A stretch of DNA of 64,000 nt from Sceloporus undulatus (GCF_019175285.1 NC_056527.1:63582030-63646029), one strand, 5' to 3'. Shown: positions 32,101-42,400, numbered from the stretch's first letter. Notes: a model not told the origin generated them from the sequence alone. Numbers and translations: made by a program.

Positions 32101-35100
32101 CTGTAATGTTACTGCTCCAATGTGGGGAGGAGGTGAGTTGAGCAGCTGAGCGACAGCAGAGCTACCAGCCAGGCTATCAGCCCACCTTTGCCCTTCTGTC
32201 TCTCTCTCCCTCCCCCTCCTTTCCAGCACTGTTTTTGACAGTGCTACATGATCCCCCTGCTTCTGGAGAGCAGAGTAAATGACTTCTACCTGCACAAGTC
32301 CCTTTTTGGACACTGCTTCATGATCCTCCATTTTTGGGGAGCAGAGTTCAGTCTGCTCCAGCCTTAGAGCAGATTGAACAGCCAGCCAGCCAGCCAGCCA
32401 TCCTGTGCCTTGGCCCTTCTGCTGTTGCTCATCTCACCTCCTTACCAGAGCGAATCGGCCATGTGAGCAAAGGCTGGCTAGCTGGGCCTCCACATTACCA
32501 TTCAATCTATTTCAGCTGCAAACTGGTGGGAAAAAGAAAACTCTTGGCACCTCCTCTGGTGGCTTTGAGGGACAGTTCAATGGATGGTGTAATTGTTAAT
32601 GTGGTTCAGTGATCAGGTATTATTATTTGAATTTTATATCTTCAGTTAAGTCATAGAATCATAGAGTTGGAAAAGACTTCAAGGGCCATCAAGTGCAACC
32701 CCCTAAGTTTTGGGGGTCCACAGCGACAAAATATATTTAAAGGGGTGCCTGGTAAAGAAAAGGTTATAGTGTTTATTGCAGTGCTGGGGAGAGAATAATA
32801 CTTTGATATACGCAAATTACAATTGCGAGATGACTTTCTTTAAAGTTATTAATGCAGCAAGAGACTATAAAAGTGATGGCTGTTTATAACCTTATATTGA
32901 AAGATACTATTTTAATGAAAGATCTATTGTGTTGTGATTTTTTGCATTTAGGACTGCTACTGGTACAAGATGCCTCAGAGCGAGCTGCTCTTCTTCAGCC
33001 TGGACTCCCTTCTGATGGACAGTTTTATTCCCCTCCTGAATCTGAAGCAGGTAATGAAGAATGTTCTTCAGAGACTTAAATAATAGAAGGATCCCCCCAC
33101 ATAAGATAAAATCCGCATATGCTTGCACCCCATAGGAAACAATGGGGCGTGTGCATGCAGTGGTGTGGGGGCGTGCAAGCATGCCATTGTTTATATTGTC
33201 ATGCGGCTTCCGCGTAAGCAGGAAGCCACGTATAGTGCGACCACGTATGGCGCGGGCGCACTGTATACAAATCTTACAAATACCATCAAAGCACACTTCT
33301 TAAAACTACCATAAATAATAGCAACATTTAGCCAGTACACAGCAACTAGAAATTGATAAGCCTGATACGGGAGGGGTACAGTTTAGTTGAATCTGGAGGA
33401 GGTGCCTGAATTTGTATTTTTTTCTTTTCGTTGCTGTCTTAGAATCTTTGATAGAGAACAGTTGGTGCTAGATGGCCCAGAAGGGTGTAGAAAGGAAAGT
33501 GAAATTGGGTTACGTTCTAGTGACTTCCGTACCCACACATTTTGCAGGCAGCAAGAGCAGAAAGCCATATTCTCAGCTTGTATGTTATGTTCTGCCAGAT
33601 ACTGTTGGCAAGTGAGCATATAGGATAACTTTGCAGTGTAAGCACTTTGTCGTCCAGTACACTGTTTTCAGTAGCCCCCAGTTGAGGACTTGGAAGCTTC
33701 AGTCCCTGAAGACCAGTAGTGGATAAAGTGTGGTCCTTGAGCTGCATGCAGCCCCTTAGGACTGTTTTTCTGAGCGTCAGAGCCACAATAATTCTCTTTG
33801 ACCCAGAATGCCTCCAGATGATCTCTGGGTTGTGTGGAAGGCACTTCTATCATATTTGGAGCTCCCCATGGGTGAAAACAAATGTTTGCAAAATGTTTCA
33901 AAAAAACATTTTGCCTGATAATAACCCAGAATGTCTTCTAGGGACCCTGGAAGCTCCCAAACATTGTAAGAACACCCTGTATTAACAGCTTGTTAATAGC
34001 ACTGAATTTGAAGAAAGCATTTTTTGTGTATGAAGATTTCTAGCCTTGGTCTCAAGTTTGTCCGTATTTGTGCTTCTTAAGCTATCTGATGACAGTGGGG
34101 GAGTTGTTCCCTCCCCCAATGTGTCAGAGACCAGCACCACGTTGGCTTCCTTGCAGGGTTTTTGTTTCCCTTTCTGGAAATTTGTAGCAGATTGACAGCC
34201 AATGGCTATGGACCAGCACAGTCCATGTGCCACCATTTTGAGTAGCACAGACCAGTATCTCTTCCTGCGTCTTGGATCATCCAGAGAACATACATTTTGC
34301 CTTTCTGAATCTGGCCATTGATTCCTATATCCCCATACTAACAGCATCTCTGCAAGGTCTTGGGCAATGTCATTTCCCTACACTTTTAACCTGAGACTAT
34401 TCAACTGCAGATGCCAGGGACTGAAATTGAGATATTATGCATGAAAGTTATGTAACCATTTTGATGAGTTATGTCCTCTCAGCTAATGGACAGAAAAACA
34501 GAAAAAGCCTCCAGTGTATAATAGTCTTCAAAGAAAACATTGTCCAGAAACTGTAATGCCCTTACTACAAAAAACCTCCTACTTCTCAATACTACTGCTC
34601 AGTAGTAGATGTAACAAGCTTATGCAAGCAAGCAGAAATGCATGCATATATGCTGCTGGGAAGTCAGTTTGATTTGTGGTGTTGTAGAAAACTCTACAGA
34701 TCAGGGTTCAAATTACCACTGAACCATGGAAACCCCACTTGGTGACCTAGGGCAAGTCATACTCTGTCTGCCTCAGAGGAGTGCAAAGAACCCCTTCTGA
34801 ACAAATCTTGCCAAGAAACCCCTATGATAGCTTCACCTTAGGGTTACCTTAAGTTGGAAATGACTTGAAGTGCTTTATATATTCCCTAAGGGTTGTATTT
34901 TCATATTAAACTAGAGCAGCTATTCCTAACTTGTGCTCCATGGAGCACAGGGCTCCGTGAGTCAAAAAGGTTGAGAACGCTTGAACTAGAGAATAGTGAT
35001 AATATTTCTTAGCCATTGCATCATAAAGTTTTTCTGAGTGCCACTGAGGTTCACAGAAGTACAAGTCATGATCCTGTGATCTTTCAGAGAACTAATCATT

Positions 35101-36755
35101 GGCCACTCATAGTGGTCAGCACTTTAGTCTTCAAGGATAATCTGTAAAAATTTGAGAGCCTTAGTTACACTGGGCTTACTTTGTGTTCTAATGAGGCCTC
35201 CTTTTTTGTAGCATAGTCAGTATCCTTTGCTACTCTGCAGTGATATAATAGAGAAAGACAGCAACTAGGTGATGATGATAACTACATAATAACACATTTA
35301 GCAAAACCACATACAGTATCACTATTTTTTTGGTTAGACTTAGTATAGGAAATCACATATTTTAATTTCCCATTTGTTCAGTATCATTCAAAAATTGCCT
35401 TGACACATCAAACTTAATTTTTCTTTGCATCATTTTAATTTTTATATTTACATTTTTTCAGGATCTGATGAAGAATCTGAAGAAAAACAGGATAGTGAAA
35501 AACCAGTTGTATAGCAACAACAGGCAAGTTCTCTGCTGGAATGAAAATTTATGTATAAATTTAACAATCAATTTGCTAGTATATCAATAAGCAGCTGTAA
35601 CCTATTCTTCATGGTCTCCTGTCGAATGCCCTGTTTATGCCAATTGACTTGCAGATGACTTGCAGATTAGTTTGTAGACTAAATATTTTGTCATCTCTGA
35701 GCTGCTAGAGAAGAGCCAAAATAGTGGTACACTTCGAAATTTTCTCTGTGCCATTTTCATTCTTTCGCCTTAATTTGCTGTTCTTTTGAGTATGGCATTT
35801 TTTTTCTTGCATGGAAAAAAATACAGCTGGCTCTTTGTATCAGTTGGGGTTCTGTTCCAGACCTTTATGTGGATAGCAAAATCCAGAGGATCTCAAGTCC
35901 CGTTGTTTCCAATGGCAAGAACAGGGTGGGATCTTCAATGGATGCTCTAGTCTGTGCATAGCAAGCCGACAGAAGAGGAGAGCCAAGTGTAAATGATTGT
36001 TTGATTTTTATATTAATGAGTCTCTTAGCAATGTGTATGGTTCTCAGAATAGATTGGGTGTGCGAAATCTGTTTCTTGGTTGTAGCATTTCATGTTGCAG
36101 GTGTGTTGAATGGTCCTCCATATAAAGTAATTACATGGTCAGAGAAAATAGAGGAGGGTCTTAGAGTCCTTTCTCTTTCAGTTCATGGAAATAGCTGTTT
36201 AGGTACTTGTCTTCTGCCTATTAAATGTTTGCTTGTGTTTTGTTTTTTCCCCAGACAGAAAAGCTGAATGCAGAAATCTGCTCAGGACTTGCTGTTCTTG
36301 GGACTTGAGTAGTGATGCTCTTGGCTCATGTTATTGGAACTCATAGTGGAAGCTTTTATTTATTTATTTATTGAGGAAGGGAACTGTCCCTGTGCTCTGT
36401 AATACCTCACCAAATCTGTATCGCATCTGCATATATATATATTGGACTGAATCATGCCTAATATGAAAATATACTTGTTTGTAATGTATTCAGTGATGCT
36501 TGAAACTGACTTTTAATGATCAGGAAGCCACTGGAGCGTGGTATGCTTGTGAATCTAACTCATAGATCTAATGCAACATGAAATAATACATTACAGCAAA
36601 ATTCTGTTTAATGATTTGATTTCACGATAAATTGTGTTTGATGTCATTAATTTTACATTTTGTTTTTTTTTAATAATGTATCTTTTTTTAAGAAATGAAT
36701 TTAAGCACTCTTTGTAAATTAAAGGAACACATTAATAAAATGTGGTATTACAGCG
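24440..36755 (+). CDS. STARD3NL: STARD3NL (MENTHO), MENTAL-domain late-endosome protein; coding exons 2-8
   Basis: Seven coding exons (24,514-24,738; 29,549-29,626; 31,174-31,251; 31,605-31,658; 31,763-31,880; 32,952-33,050; 35,462-35,514) give 234 residues, the human length as I recall it. The start MNRLPEDQASALG aligns with the human start. Residues about 48-185 are the MENTAL domain with four membrane segments (FCLFVTFDLLFITLLWIIEL; LLAVFRFKILILAYALC; FTTAVTSAFLLAKVIIS; FGYVLPIISFILAWIETWFL). MENTAL binds cholesterol and pairs with STARD3 in late endosomes. Near the C-terminus QFYSPPESEA matches the phospho-FFAT motif that binds VAP proteins of the ER. All splice sites in the coding part are GT-AG. 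A poly(A) signal is at 36,734. The coding part looks intact. Identification is by my recall of the human protein. Confidence 0.96.
24891..25108. mobile_element. Foldback MITE copy 3
   Basis: GGCCTGTTACAGACTGCC at left and its exact mirror GGCAGTCTGTAACAGGCC at right; arms of about 90 bp (CCAAAATAAAGCTGCTTGGG, GGAGGTATGCTATTTAAATG). It is the best-preserved of the three copies and sits in STARD3NL intron 2. Confidence 0.9.
25559..25980. mobile_element. TA-flanked MITE with palindromic core
   Basis: Left end TACAGTTGGCCCTCAACTTT; right end AATCCACAAATGTGGAGGGA. The core (25,640-25,880) has alternating CCTGAGAACACTTCTCTAGG / CTGGAGGATGC units as at 1,781-2,120. A poly-C tract is at about 25,879-25,894. 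Confidence 0.65.
26074..26123. repeat. (CT)n(AT)n compound microsatellite
   Basis: CT run directly followed by a TA run; it borders the 5' end of the L2 piece. Confidence 0.95.
26124..27080 (+). mobile_element. L2-type LINE, 5'-truncated
   Basis: Sense pieces: RYADDTQIFF just before 26,200 (catalytic box), DWMRKNRLKLNPDKTEVL (about 26,270), SHPDFCNALYLGLPLCLVWK (26,520), LQLVQNMAARLVSGETRRN with ITPILRSFHWLPIS, and ATVPRLWNGLPEEI (26,870). Frame shifts occur near 26,515 and 26,925. It lies in STARD3NL intron 2, sense to the gene. Confidence 0.9.
27085..27580. repeat. Repeat-like stretch with small duplications
   Basis: AAAGTAACTTATTTATTAAA occurs as a tandem pair at about 27,444-27,481, and GTGTCAGTTATGACAGTTGG faces an earlier CAGTTCCAGTGACAGTTGAC. 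The layout before the DIRS piece could be an LTR-like relic, but no ends are seen. Confidence 0.3.
27580..29255 (+). mobile_element. DIRS-like (tyrosine recombinase) retroelement fragment
   Basis: Broken element in sense orientation. Translation shows pieces of the DIRS recombinase end (INQDIVLLTFLRNP-like at about 27,960; SSAFLAGVSLDICQADT at about 28,250). After an inserted MITE (28,424-28,757) comes a terminal module of about 290 bp (28,962-29,252) with inverted arms (GTTGTATACCTGTAAGTGTA / AAAGGTATGCAACCTGT). The same module, reversed, is at 60,411-60,720. Old and with many breaks. Confidence 0.7.
28424..28757. mobile_element. Tigger-like MITE with expanded core
   Basis: TA-flanked ends TAGTGGGGTCTCCCTATCCA and ATACCAAGGTCCTATTGTA. 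The core has three alternating copies of a GGACTGTCCCTAATGGTGG / CCACCATTGGGGACAATGGG unit, each partly mirrored. Confidence 0.65.
29256..29548. other. STARD3NL intron 2, end
   Basis: No repeat or other feature recognised before the acceptor of exon 3. Confidence 0.5.
29549..29626 (+). CDS. STARD3NL: STARD3NL exon 3
   Basis: Acceptor CTCTTTAG, donor TTT|GTAAGT; 78 bp, codes VNGGIEKTLEKEV through SSYFDIF, the loop after the first membrane segment. Confidence 0.95.
29627..31173. other. STARD3NL intron 3
   Basis: No reading frame with known domain and no clear repeat family. A/T-rich. Confidence 0.5.
31174..31251 (+). CDS. STARD3NL: STARD3NL exon 4
   Basis: 78 bp between TCTGTAG and GCA|GTAAGT; codes LLAVFRFKILILAYALC and RLRHWWAIA (second membrane segment). 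Confidence 0.95.
31605..31658 (+). CDS. STARD3NL: STARD3NL exon 5
   Basis: 54 bp between TTTTAAAG and AAG|GTATGT; codes FTTAVTSAFLLAKVIISK, the third membrane segment. Confidence 0.95.
31763..31880 (+). CDS. STARD3NL: STARD3NL exon 6
   Basis: 118 bp between CTTCAAG and ACA|GTATGT; codes LLSQGAFGYVLPIIS through KVLPQEAEEEN with the last membrane segment. Ends after the first base of a codon. Confidence 0.95.
31965..32615. repeat. Unclassified repeat with partial duplication and mirrored parts
   Basis: Two related units (GACAGTGCTACATGATCCCC at about 32,237 and GGACACTGCTTCATGATCC at about 32,309) each followed by GGAGAGCAGAGT / GGGGAGCAGAGT. GGAGGAGGTGAGTTGAGCAG (32,130) is mirrored by TGCTCATCTCACCTCC (32,427). 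A (CAGC)n run is at 32,381-32,400. Confidence 0.5.
32648..32706 (-). mobile_element. CR1 3' tail remnant
   Basis: TCATAGAATCATAGAGTTGG and AGGGCCATCAAGTGCAACCC are the CR1 3' end in reverse. The rest of the element is absent. Confidence 0.75.
32952..33050 (+). CDS. STARD3NL: STARD3NL exon 7
   Basis: 99 bp between TGCATTTAG and CAG|GTAATG; codes RLLLVQDASERAALL to DGQFYSPPESEA, including the phospho-FFAT-like core FYSPPES that in the family binds VAP when its serine is phosphorylated. Confidence 0.95.
33083..33263. mobile_element. TA-flanked MITE (second Tigger-like type)
   Basis: Right end GCGGGCGCACTGTA; the inside GCTTGCACCCCATAGGAAAC, CATGCGGCTTCCGCGTAAG, CACGTATAGTGCGACCACG matches the copy at 63,159-63,376. 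The left end is decayed. Confidence 0.65.
34660..34888 (+). repeat. tRNA-derived SINE with BovB-like tail
   Basis: The box-B-like GGGTTCAAATTACC, the body GGAAACCCCACTTGGTGACC, CCTTCTGAACAAATCTTGCC and the tail CCTTAAGTTGGAAATGACTT follow the squamate SINE layout. The head (box A) is decayed. Confidence 0.75.
34914..34983. mobile_element. Short hAT remnant
   Basis: CAGCTATTCCTAACTTGTGC and the mirrored AAAAGGTTGAGAACGC are hAT-type ends; the centre GCTCCATGGAGCACAGGGCT is itself palindromic. Confidence 0.5.
35462..35523 (+). CDS. STARD3NL: STARD3NL exon 8, stop codon at 35,512
   Basis: Acceptor TTTTTTCAG; codes GSDEESEEKQDSEKPVV, then TAG (35,512-35,514). Human ends in LLEL instead of VV. 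Nine bases after the stop lies CAG|GCAAGT, a strong form of the rare GC donor, likely spliced to 36,255 in the 3' UTR. Confidence 0.88.
35824..35989. mobile_element. Tigger-like MITE, 166 bp
   Basis: CAGCTGGCTCTTTGTATC and (right) GAGGAGAGCCAAGTG are mirrored ends, with TA on each side (35,822-35,823 and 35,990-35,991). It lies in the inferred 3' UTR intron. Confidence 0.75.
36255..36755 (+). other. STARD3NL: STARD3NL last exon (3' UTR)
   Basis: Acceptor TTTTTTCCCCAG before 36,255. TGTAATACCTCAC at about 36,400 resembles the human 3' UTR as I recall it. Ends after the AATAAA at 36,734. Confidence 0.7.
36734..36739 (+). terminator. STARD3NL: STARD3NL poly(A) signal
   Basis: AATAAA, followed within 25 bases by GGTGTGTAAC, a GT-rich stretch. 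Cleavage is expected near 36,755. Confidence 0.75.
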
Positions 36756-38015
36756 GTGTGTAACAAACTTTACTTACTTCCATGCAAGGGCTGGCATCCT
36801 ATTAGTGAAAGTAATTACAGATGACCACTCAAGTAAGCAACCTGTTCGTCTCCCTCATACAGTGACCAAAACCCAGGCAGGGTCTTCCTCCTGCATGTCC
36901 CCACGGTGATCTAGTGGCTGGTGCAGGTTGGGTGGAGAAGTGTCCCTATAGTCAGGAGCAGAACAACAAAAGGCATCCTCTAGAGATCCTGGGTGAGGAG
37001 ATATCCTCATTGAGCATCTGGTTATAGGCAGTGTGCTTCTTTGTTACCCTTGCTACTCTGCTGACCACTGAATATCCTTGGTGGAGGGGCAGCCCTTGGA
37101 GTGGAGATGGATAATAGTTCCACCTGGGCTGAACATTTTATCTCCTAATGCAGATCTTGACCATGGTTTTGAGACCATGAGTCTGCTGAGAAACTGAAAC
37201 CAAGGGCAGACTCTGAGAGCCTGTATGGTGTGGGTTTGTACATTTTACTTTTAATACATTTATATATTTAGGAGTGTTTATACCCCACCCTTCAGCGAAA
37301 AAGGCTGCCAGAGCAGCTTGCAAATCGTCGACAGTTCCATGTTCATTAATTTAACAGTTGCTTAGTAAGATATGAAACATAAGGCTAAGGGAATGACAGG
37401 GGGAAGAAAGAATATTGCCCATTCTTCTCCGATGCCACAAGTGGTGGCAATTGGATGAAAGGACGGTCTTTCATCAGCAGGATAGAGCCATGCCTGCTGC
37501 TTCTCTCCTGCCAGTTAATACTATAAACACTGTCATTTTGCAGATTGGAAATACTCTGCTACTTTAACTCTAGAAAGCCATAGATGAGCAACTGCTATTT
37601 TATCACCTTTCACCAATTTGCTATGCTGGTTAGGAGTTATGGGAAACACAGTCCAAAATCTAGAGGGTCAGCAGTGCCCAGCAGTTATATATTTGGTGAG
37701 GCTACTACTTGGTACCTATGAATTCAAGTTTTGCAACAAGGTTGATATTTCAGCAGGGTCTTTCACTGTATAGTGGAAACAGGCAAAATGAGATTATAAA
37801 GTGAGAAGAACCACAGGCTATTCCTATATTCATCTGGGGGACTAATTCGTTCCTATTTGTTGAACATTCATACCCTCATCCCTTTTTCAGAGCCTGACTT
37901 TGGTTATAATTTATATCTGAAGATCAGTAGATATTTTTGTGGAAACCTGTTCATTTTCAGCAGGATGTACAGTATAACCAGAATATTGTATGTGTTTGAG
38001 AAACAAAACGGCTGT
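36756..38015. other. Gap between STARD3NL and AMPH, no TRG segment seen
   Basis: Contains a possible piece of a DIRS terminal arm (36,814-36,845) and a LINE-tail remnant (37,250-37,325, ACCCCACCCTTCAGCG). No immunoglobulin-like reading frame, J-type motif (FGxGT) or recombination signal pair (CACAGTG + ACAAAAACC) is recognised. Confidence 0.6.
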
Positions 38016-38531
38016 TTCTGGAGCTGATCAAAGATTTATTTGGAATGACACAACACTGAAAAACATAATAGTTACAGATGATTTCTTGATACAGGATACA
38101 TCATATTTACTTTTCAAGGGATTGTTGAAGGTGCGCTGCATAAGTACATATAGTGAAAATATAGTGTTTATTTTTCCTTAGAATAGAATTTTACTTATCC
38201 TTCCAGTTAAGTTCATAAATAAGATAAAATTGGTTTTATAACCCCCATTATCAGAATTATCCCTAGCTATAGCAGTTGGGAATATAGAGGCGACTTAGCC
38301 ATGCCTTCCCTCGTGTTTTAGCAGCTTTCAATGTAATTTTGATAACTGTCTTGAAATGATAATATTGCATTAGAAGTTCAGATTTTACTGATGGTTTGGC
38401 AATGGAGCAGCTAGTTTCCACTTGGAACAGAATTCTTTAATGTCAGACAATAAGAGCAAATGCCAGTATGAACAATACTACATCAAGGAACTACAATGAA
38501 TGGGTAAGATATGTGTGCTAATGCAGATAAT

Positions 38532-38737
38532 CAGAGGTGAGCAACCTTTTGGCAAATGTGCCACAAATCAAGGCCAAAGTGCGAGAGTACCACTTTCGTG
38601 CATGTTAACAACATGCAAGTAATCTCACACCCCTGGATGGGGTTTCCTTTCTAATCTATTAAAATGAGTAATGAGCAGAATTGTAGCCCTGACTGCTCTA
38701 GACAGGCTAATGAACTGTCCAGTTTTGCCCATCTCTG
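38532..38737. mobile_element. Short hAT element
   Basis: CAGAGGTGAGCAACC at left and (reverse of right) CAGAGATGGGCAAAAC are hAT-type inverted ends. 206 bp, non-coding. Target duplication not clear. Confidence 0.6.
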
Positions 38738-38814
38738 CATGTCATCTGTAGCACATAAGCGGCTGGTTGGCTCCCTATGATTCTTGTGCCACATATATAC
38801 ACACAACACATGTG

Positions 38815-38836
38815 CATTTGTGTGTGTGTGTATACT
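38815..38836. repeat. Short (TG)n run
   Basis: TGTGTGTGTGTG interrupted run beside CACACAACACATG. Confidence 0.6.
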
Positions 38837-39317
38837 TATGTATATTTGAAAGGAACACTGAAAAACATTGCAGAAGGTATTTAACACATTGAAATTAGAA
38901 TAGTTTGACCTTAGTACTACAGGATTATTAAATCAAGTCTTCTGCAGTGCAGCAACTCAATACAATACACGTAGTGCAGAGAAGTTAAGGTTCTGGTACT
39001 GCAGGGGCTACTCAGATTTGCATGGGAAAGTATCAGGTTACAGGATCACCATAGCTTTGACAAAGTACAAACAAATCTGTTGTCACGTATATGTGAACAA
39101 ATATGGACATTTTTTTTCCACGTACTGCTTCAGAATATGCTAGCTTTTAATTTCTTGCAATCATGCTCATTTGATATGTGCCATCCATGTTTTTGTCTGG
39201 TATCAGTCTGTAAACCATGATGGCTTGACTGTAAAGGTGGACTCCCGCACATTGGAGAGGTACAGAATGTAGGAACAGAGCTGCCTACAATATGTTTTAG
39301 CTTCTTGATCTGATAAA

Positions 39318-39425
39318 TTATTCCCGGCGACAGGTGAAGTTCTCAGGAAAGAGTCCTTTACAGGTAGCTGCATCTCTGCACTGAAGCCAGTCACATTCCC
39401 TGATGCCTGTTAACCAGCCTGCTTC
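39318..39425 (-). CDS. AMPH: AMPH last exon, SH3 C-terminal half
   Basis: 36 codons: EAGWLTGIRECDWLQ through GLFPENFTCRRE, then TAA. Acceptor TTCCTTGCAG. Compared with the human end I recall (DAGWLVGVKESDWLQYRD, ENFTRRLD), four cysteines are gained (ECDW, LQCR, ATCK, FTCR). Confidence 0.96.
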   Translation of the reverse strand, partial: EAGWLTGIRECDWLQCRDAATCKGLFPENFTCRRE

Positions 39426-42400
39426 CTGCAAGGAAGAGAACAAATTTTTTGTCAGAAGTTACATGCTTCTACTGTGTAAGAGCCACTGACTGATGTGTGT
39501 GTGCACATGAATTAATGCATTTTTTTTTACAGTATCAAAGATTATGGCTGGCATCCTGTTGGAGACATTCACATGTGCAAATTTCCCTTACATCTGCATA
39601 AGCTCTGTTTTGGACACTACATTTTTTCTCCACAGTGCCCAAAGCCCCTCACCATGTTTTAATGTACAGTATTGGAAGCCCCTTCCCCAAAGTCATTCTG
39701 TGCCTTGTGGGAAATGGGCAGGATCAGAAAAGCATCTGGCTATGTCATCATCATAGCCAGATATGAAATTATTGCAGCAGTGTTGAGACCCTACAGAGGA
39801 CTTTGGTAGATCTCAGGACAGATATAATCATTTTGTGTCCAAATATGGGAACATAGCCAGGCACTTCTTCAATCATGCCTGCTTGCCATGAAGCACAGAA
39901 TTGCTTTAGAGTCCAGCAGGTGGTATATGGCTCAGGCTACTGTAGGTCCACATGCAAAACTACCATGCTATGGTTAGTCATATAGGACTGCAGCCTAGGT
40001 CTGCATAAAAATGAGCCCCTCCATTTGAAAAATCCCATTTTTCAGCACATTCACATTATCTTCTGTATTCTGAACCAAAATGATAAGCAAATGTTTTATT
40101 TGACAGTAATAACTTTAATTCAATAATTTTAAGCAGCATTCATTCATTCAGTCATTCATTGTCAATTATCTGTTTTCACTTTGCTGCTTCCAGTTCTGCC
40201 ATACTGAAATTATCTTTGCTAGTAGAGGTGGGTATACTTTTGACAGAAAAATTGCTCAAAAAATTTTAACCTTTGAAACACCACAGGTAAAAATGATGTA
40301 AATACAATTTTTATTTTTAAAAATCATTTAATATGAAGTGGAGCAAAGTCCTTTTGCTCTTACCTGATCAGCAGCTGCAACAGATGGAACTACTAATACA
40401 ATATCTCCCCTCCGCAAATTCAACTCATCACTATTGGCTGCTTCAAAATCATGAAGAGCTTCAACCTATAAAGCAGAAAAAAAAAAGAGTACCTCAGGAT
40501 TAGTCCATATTCTCTTAACTAAATATATTTTCTGTCATGCCATCACTGATGTTACTAAAGAGGCAGCATCTGTTAAGGCAAAGAGTCTGTTTTATCATCT
40601 CCTTCTTCTATGGTCCTTTGTCATGGAATTTGCAGTTGGCAAGACTGGAAGTGTGGATGGTCCTCCCTTAGAAGAAACAATTGTCTTTTTATTCTGCCTC
40701 CTGCCAAGACAGAAGCCTCTTTCTGAAGGGTGGACTTTGACTAGGCAAGAGTAACAGGCAAAAAGCTATGCAGAGGCATTGAATCTGCAGGCCAGGTTTT
40801 AGATATCTTATTCATCATCCGTCTGGTTTGGGGGATTTTAGATGTAGTTCAATATCATTTACAACATATTTTGCAGTCACTGAGGTCAGAAATCTCTTCT
40901 AACGAAAACAGTTTTTGAAAACGTGGAAAGTGGCATCCAATGTCAGCTTACTTTTGATTTTTGCACTCTTGTGGTAACGTGGAATATTAAATAGCCTTGG
41001 ATAAAATTAGACATGCATTTTATTGGTTCCACTGAAATTCATATACTTAAATCTGCATTTTCAATGTCCTTTATGTAGAAGTGTCAAGTTAGAACAAATA
41101 AATACTAAAGCAAACCTTATAGAGGAAGCCAGGTGGCATGTCATCTTCTGCTGATACAGGCTGTTCCTCAGAAGATGCAGGCTGGACATCTTTGCTGATT
41201 TTTGGCTCACTCGCAGTCTCTGATGTTTCACCAGCTAAGCCTTCAGTGCCCTGAGTGCCAAGATCCTCTACTGTGTCTTTAGATTCATTTACTAGAACCT
41301 CATGATCTTCTCCATCCCCTTCATTGTTTGATGCAGGCTCTATGACTACTGCAGGGATGTTGCTGAGGTTTTCCTTAAGAGAAAAATAAAAGTGGGAAGG
41401 GGGAGACGTGAAAGAGGAAGATCATAATTTATTTTCATATAGATGTTGCTATTCAGTCTTCTAGAGCATTAACTGCTTTTACAAGTTTGATCTCAAAACA
41501 GCCAAATCGGACAAAATGAAAAGCCTGTGTTTGTCGTTTTTGTGCGTTCAAGGAAATGAAAGATTCAATGTAATAAAGATGGCAATAACAAAGAAACTTT
41601 ATCAGTGCTAGAGGAAACTGGTGGTGTGCTATGGAAAAGAAATGTACCTAAAATTTAAAAAAATCCAAGTTACCAAAATATATAGACATAGAAAGTATTT
41701 GACACCTACCTTCCTCTATCTGTCTTACCTATCTATCACTTACTTATCTAATTACCTATTTATTTATTTCTAGCATGTATCTCTCCATTATCAGCCCACC
41801 AGGGTTGAAAGTAAAGGTTAAACATTTTAACTTGGTTTGACTGCACCCATAATATTCAACATTTGTATTATTTCCAATGTCTACATTTACTTTAACATTC
41901 CTAAGGGCTGGAGAACTGTAATTTCTGTAGCACACTGAACATTTTCAAGAAACTAGGACAGGAATACTAAAAAAGCTAAAATGTTCAGGCTGTTGACCAC
42001 AGGAAATCTTAAACAACCTTCTGTTATTTCTGATATGAGCTCTGGTGTGAAATCAGATAGTATATAAAACTAACATTAAACATCAGTGGATTTTACAAAA
42101 AATGGCAAAATGGCTAAATATGTGGAACAGGTTCTCAATCATAACACAAACTTCAACCAGTTTAACAATCATTCCCTTTCATGAAACCACAGGCATTATC
42201 CAGGGGATCACAAAGAGAATTTTCAGCACCTCAACCAAGAACAAAGTTATTTGGGGCAAGCTACACCAGATGAAACACTATAAAACTAGTAGAGATTTCT
42301 AGCACAGATAGGACTATATGTCCTAAAAATGAAAAGTGGAAAAATCTTACCTGAGATGCTTCTGCTTTTTCTTCAGTGAGAGGTATGTCACTTTCCTGAA

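Larger units (their letters stand above)
38016..39317 (-). other. AMPH: AMPH 3' UTR (inferred)
   Basis: Reverse AATAAA signals lie at 38,035-38,040 and 38,167-38,172; either could end the transcript. The UTR would contain the hAT element at 38,532. The extent is an inference. Confidence 0.45.

Noticed and set aside
32020-32612. Overlapping open frames in STARD3NL intron 6
   Set aside because: Inside a repeat-like segment; no homology recognised.
37990-38181. Small open frame in the STARD3NL-AMPH gap as a possible TRG remnant
   Set aside because: No cysteine pair, tryptophan or J motif of an Ig domain; fits a UTR/intergenic chance frame.
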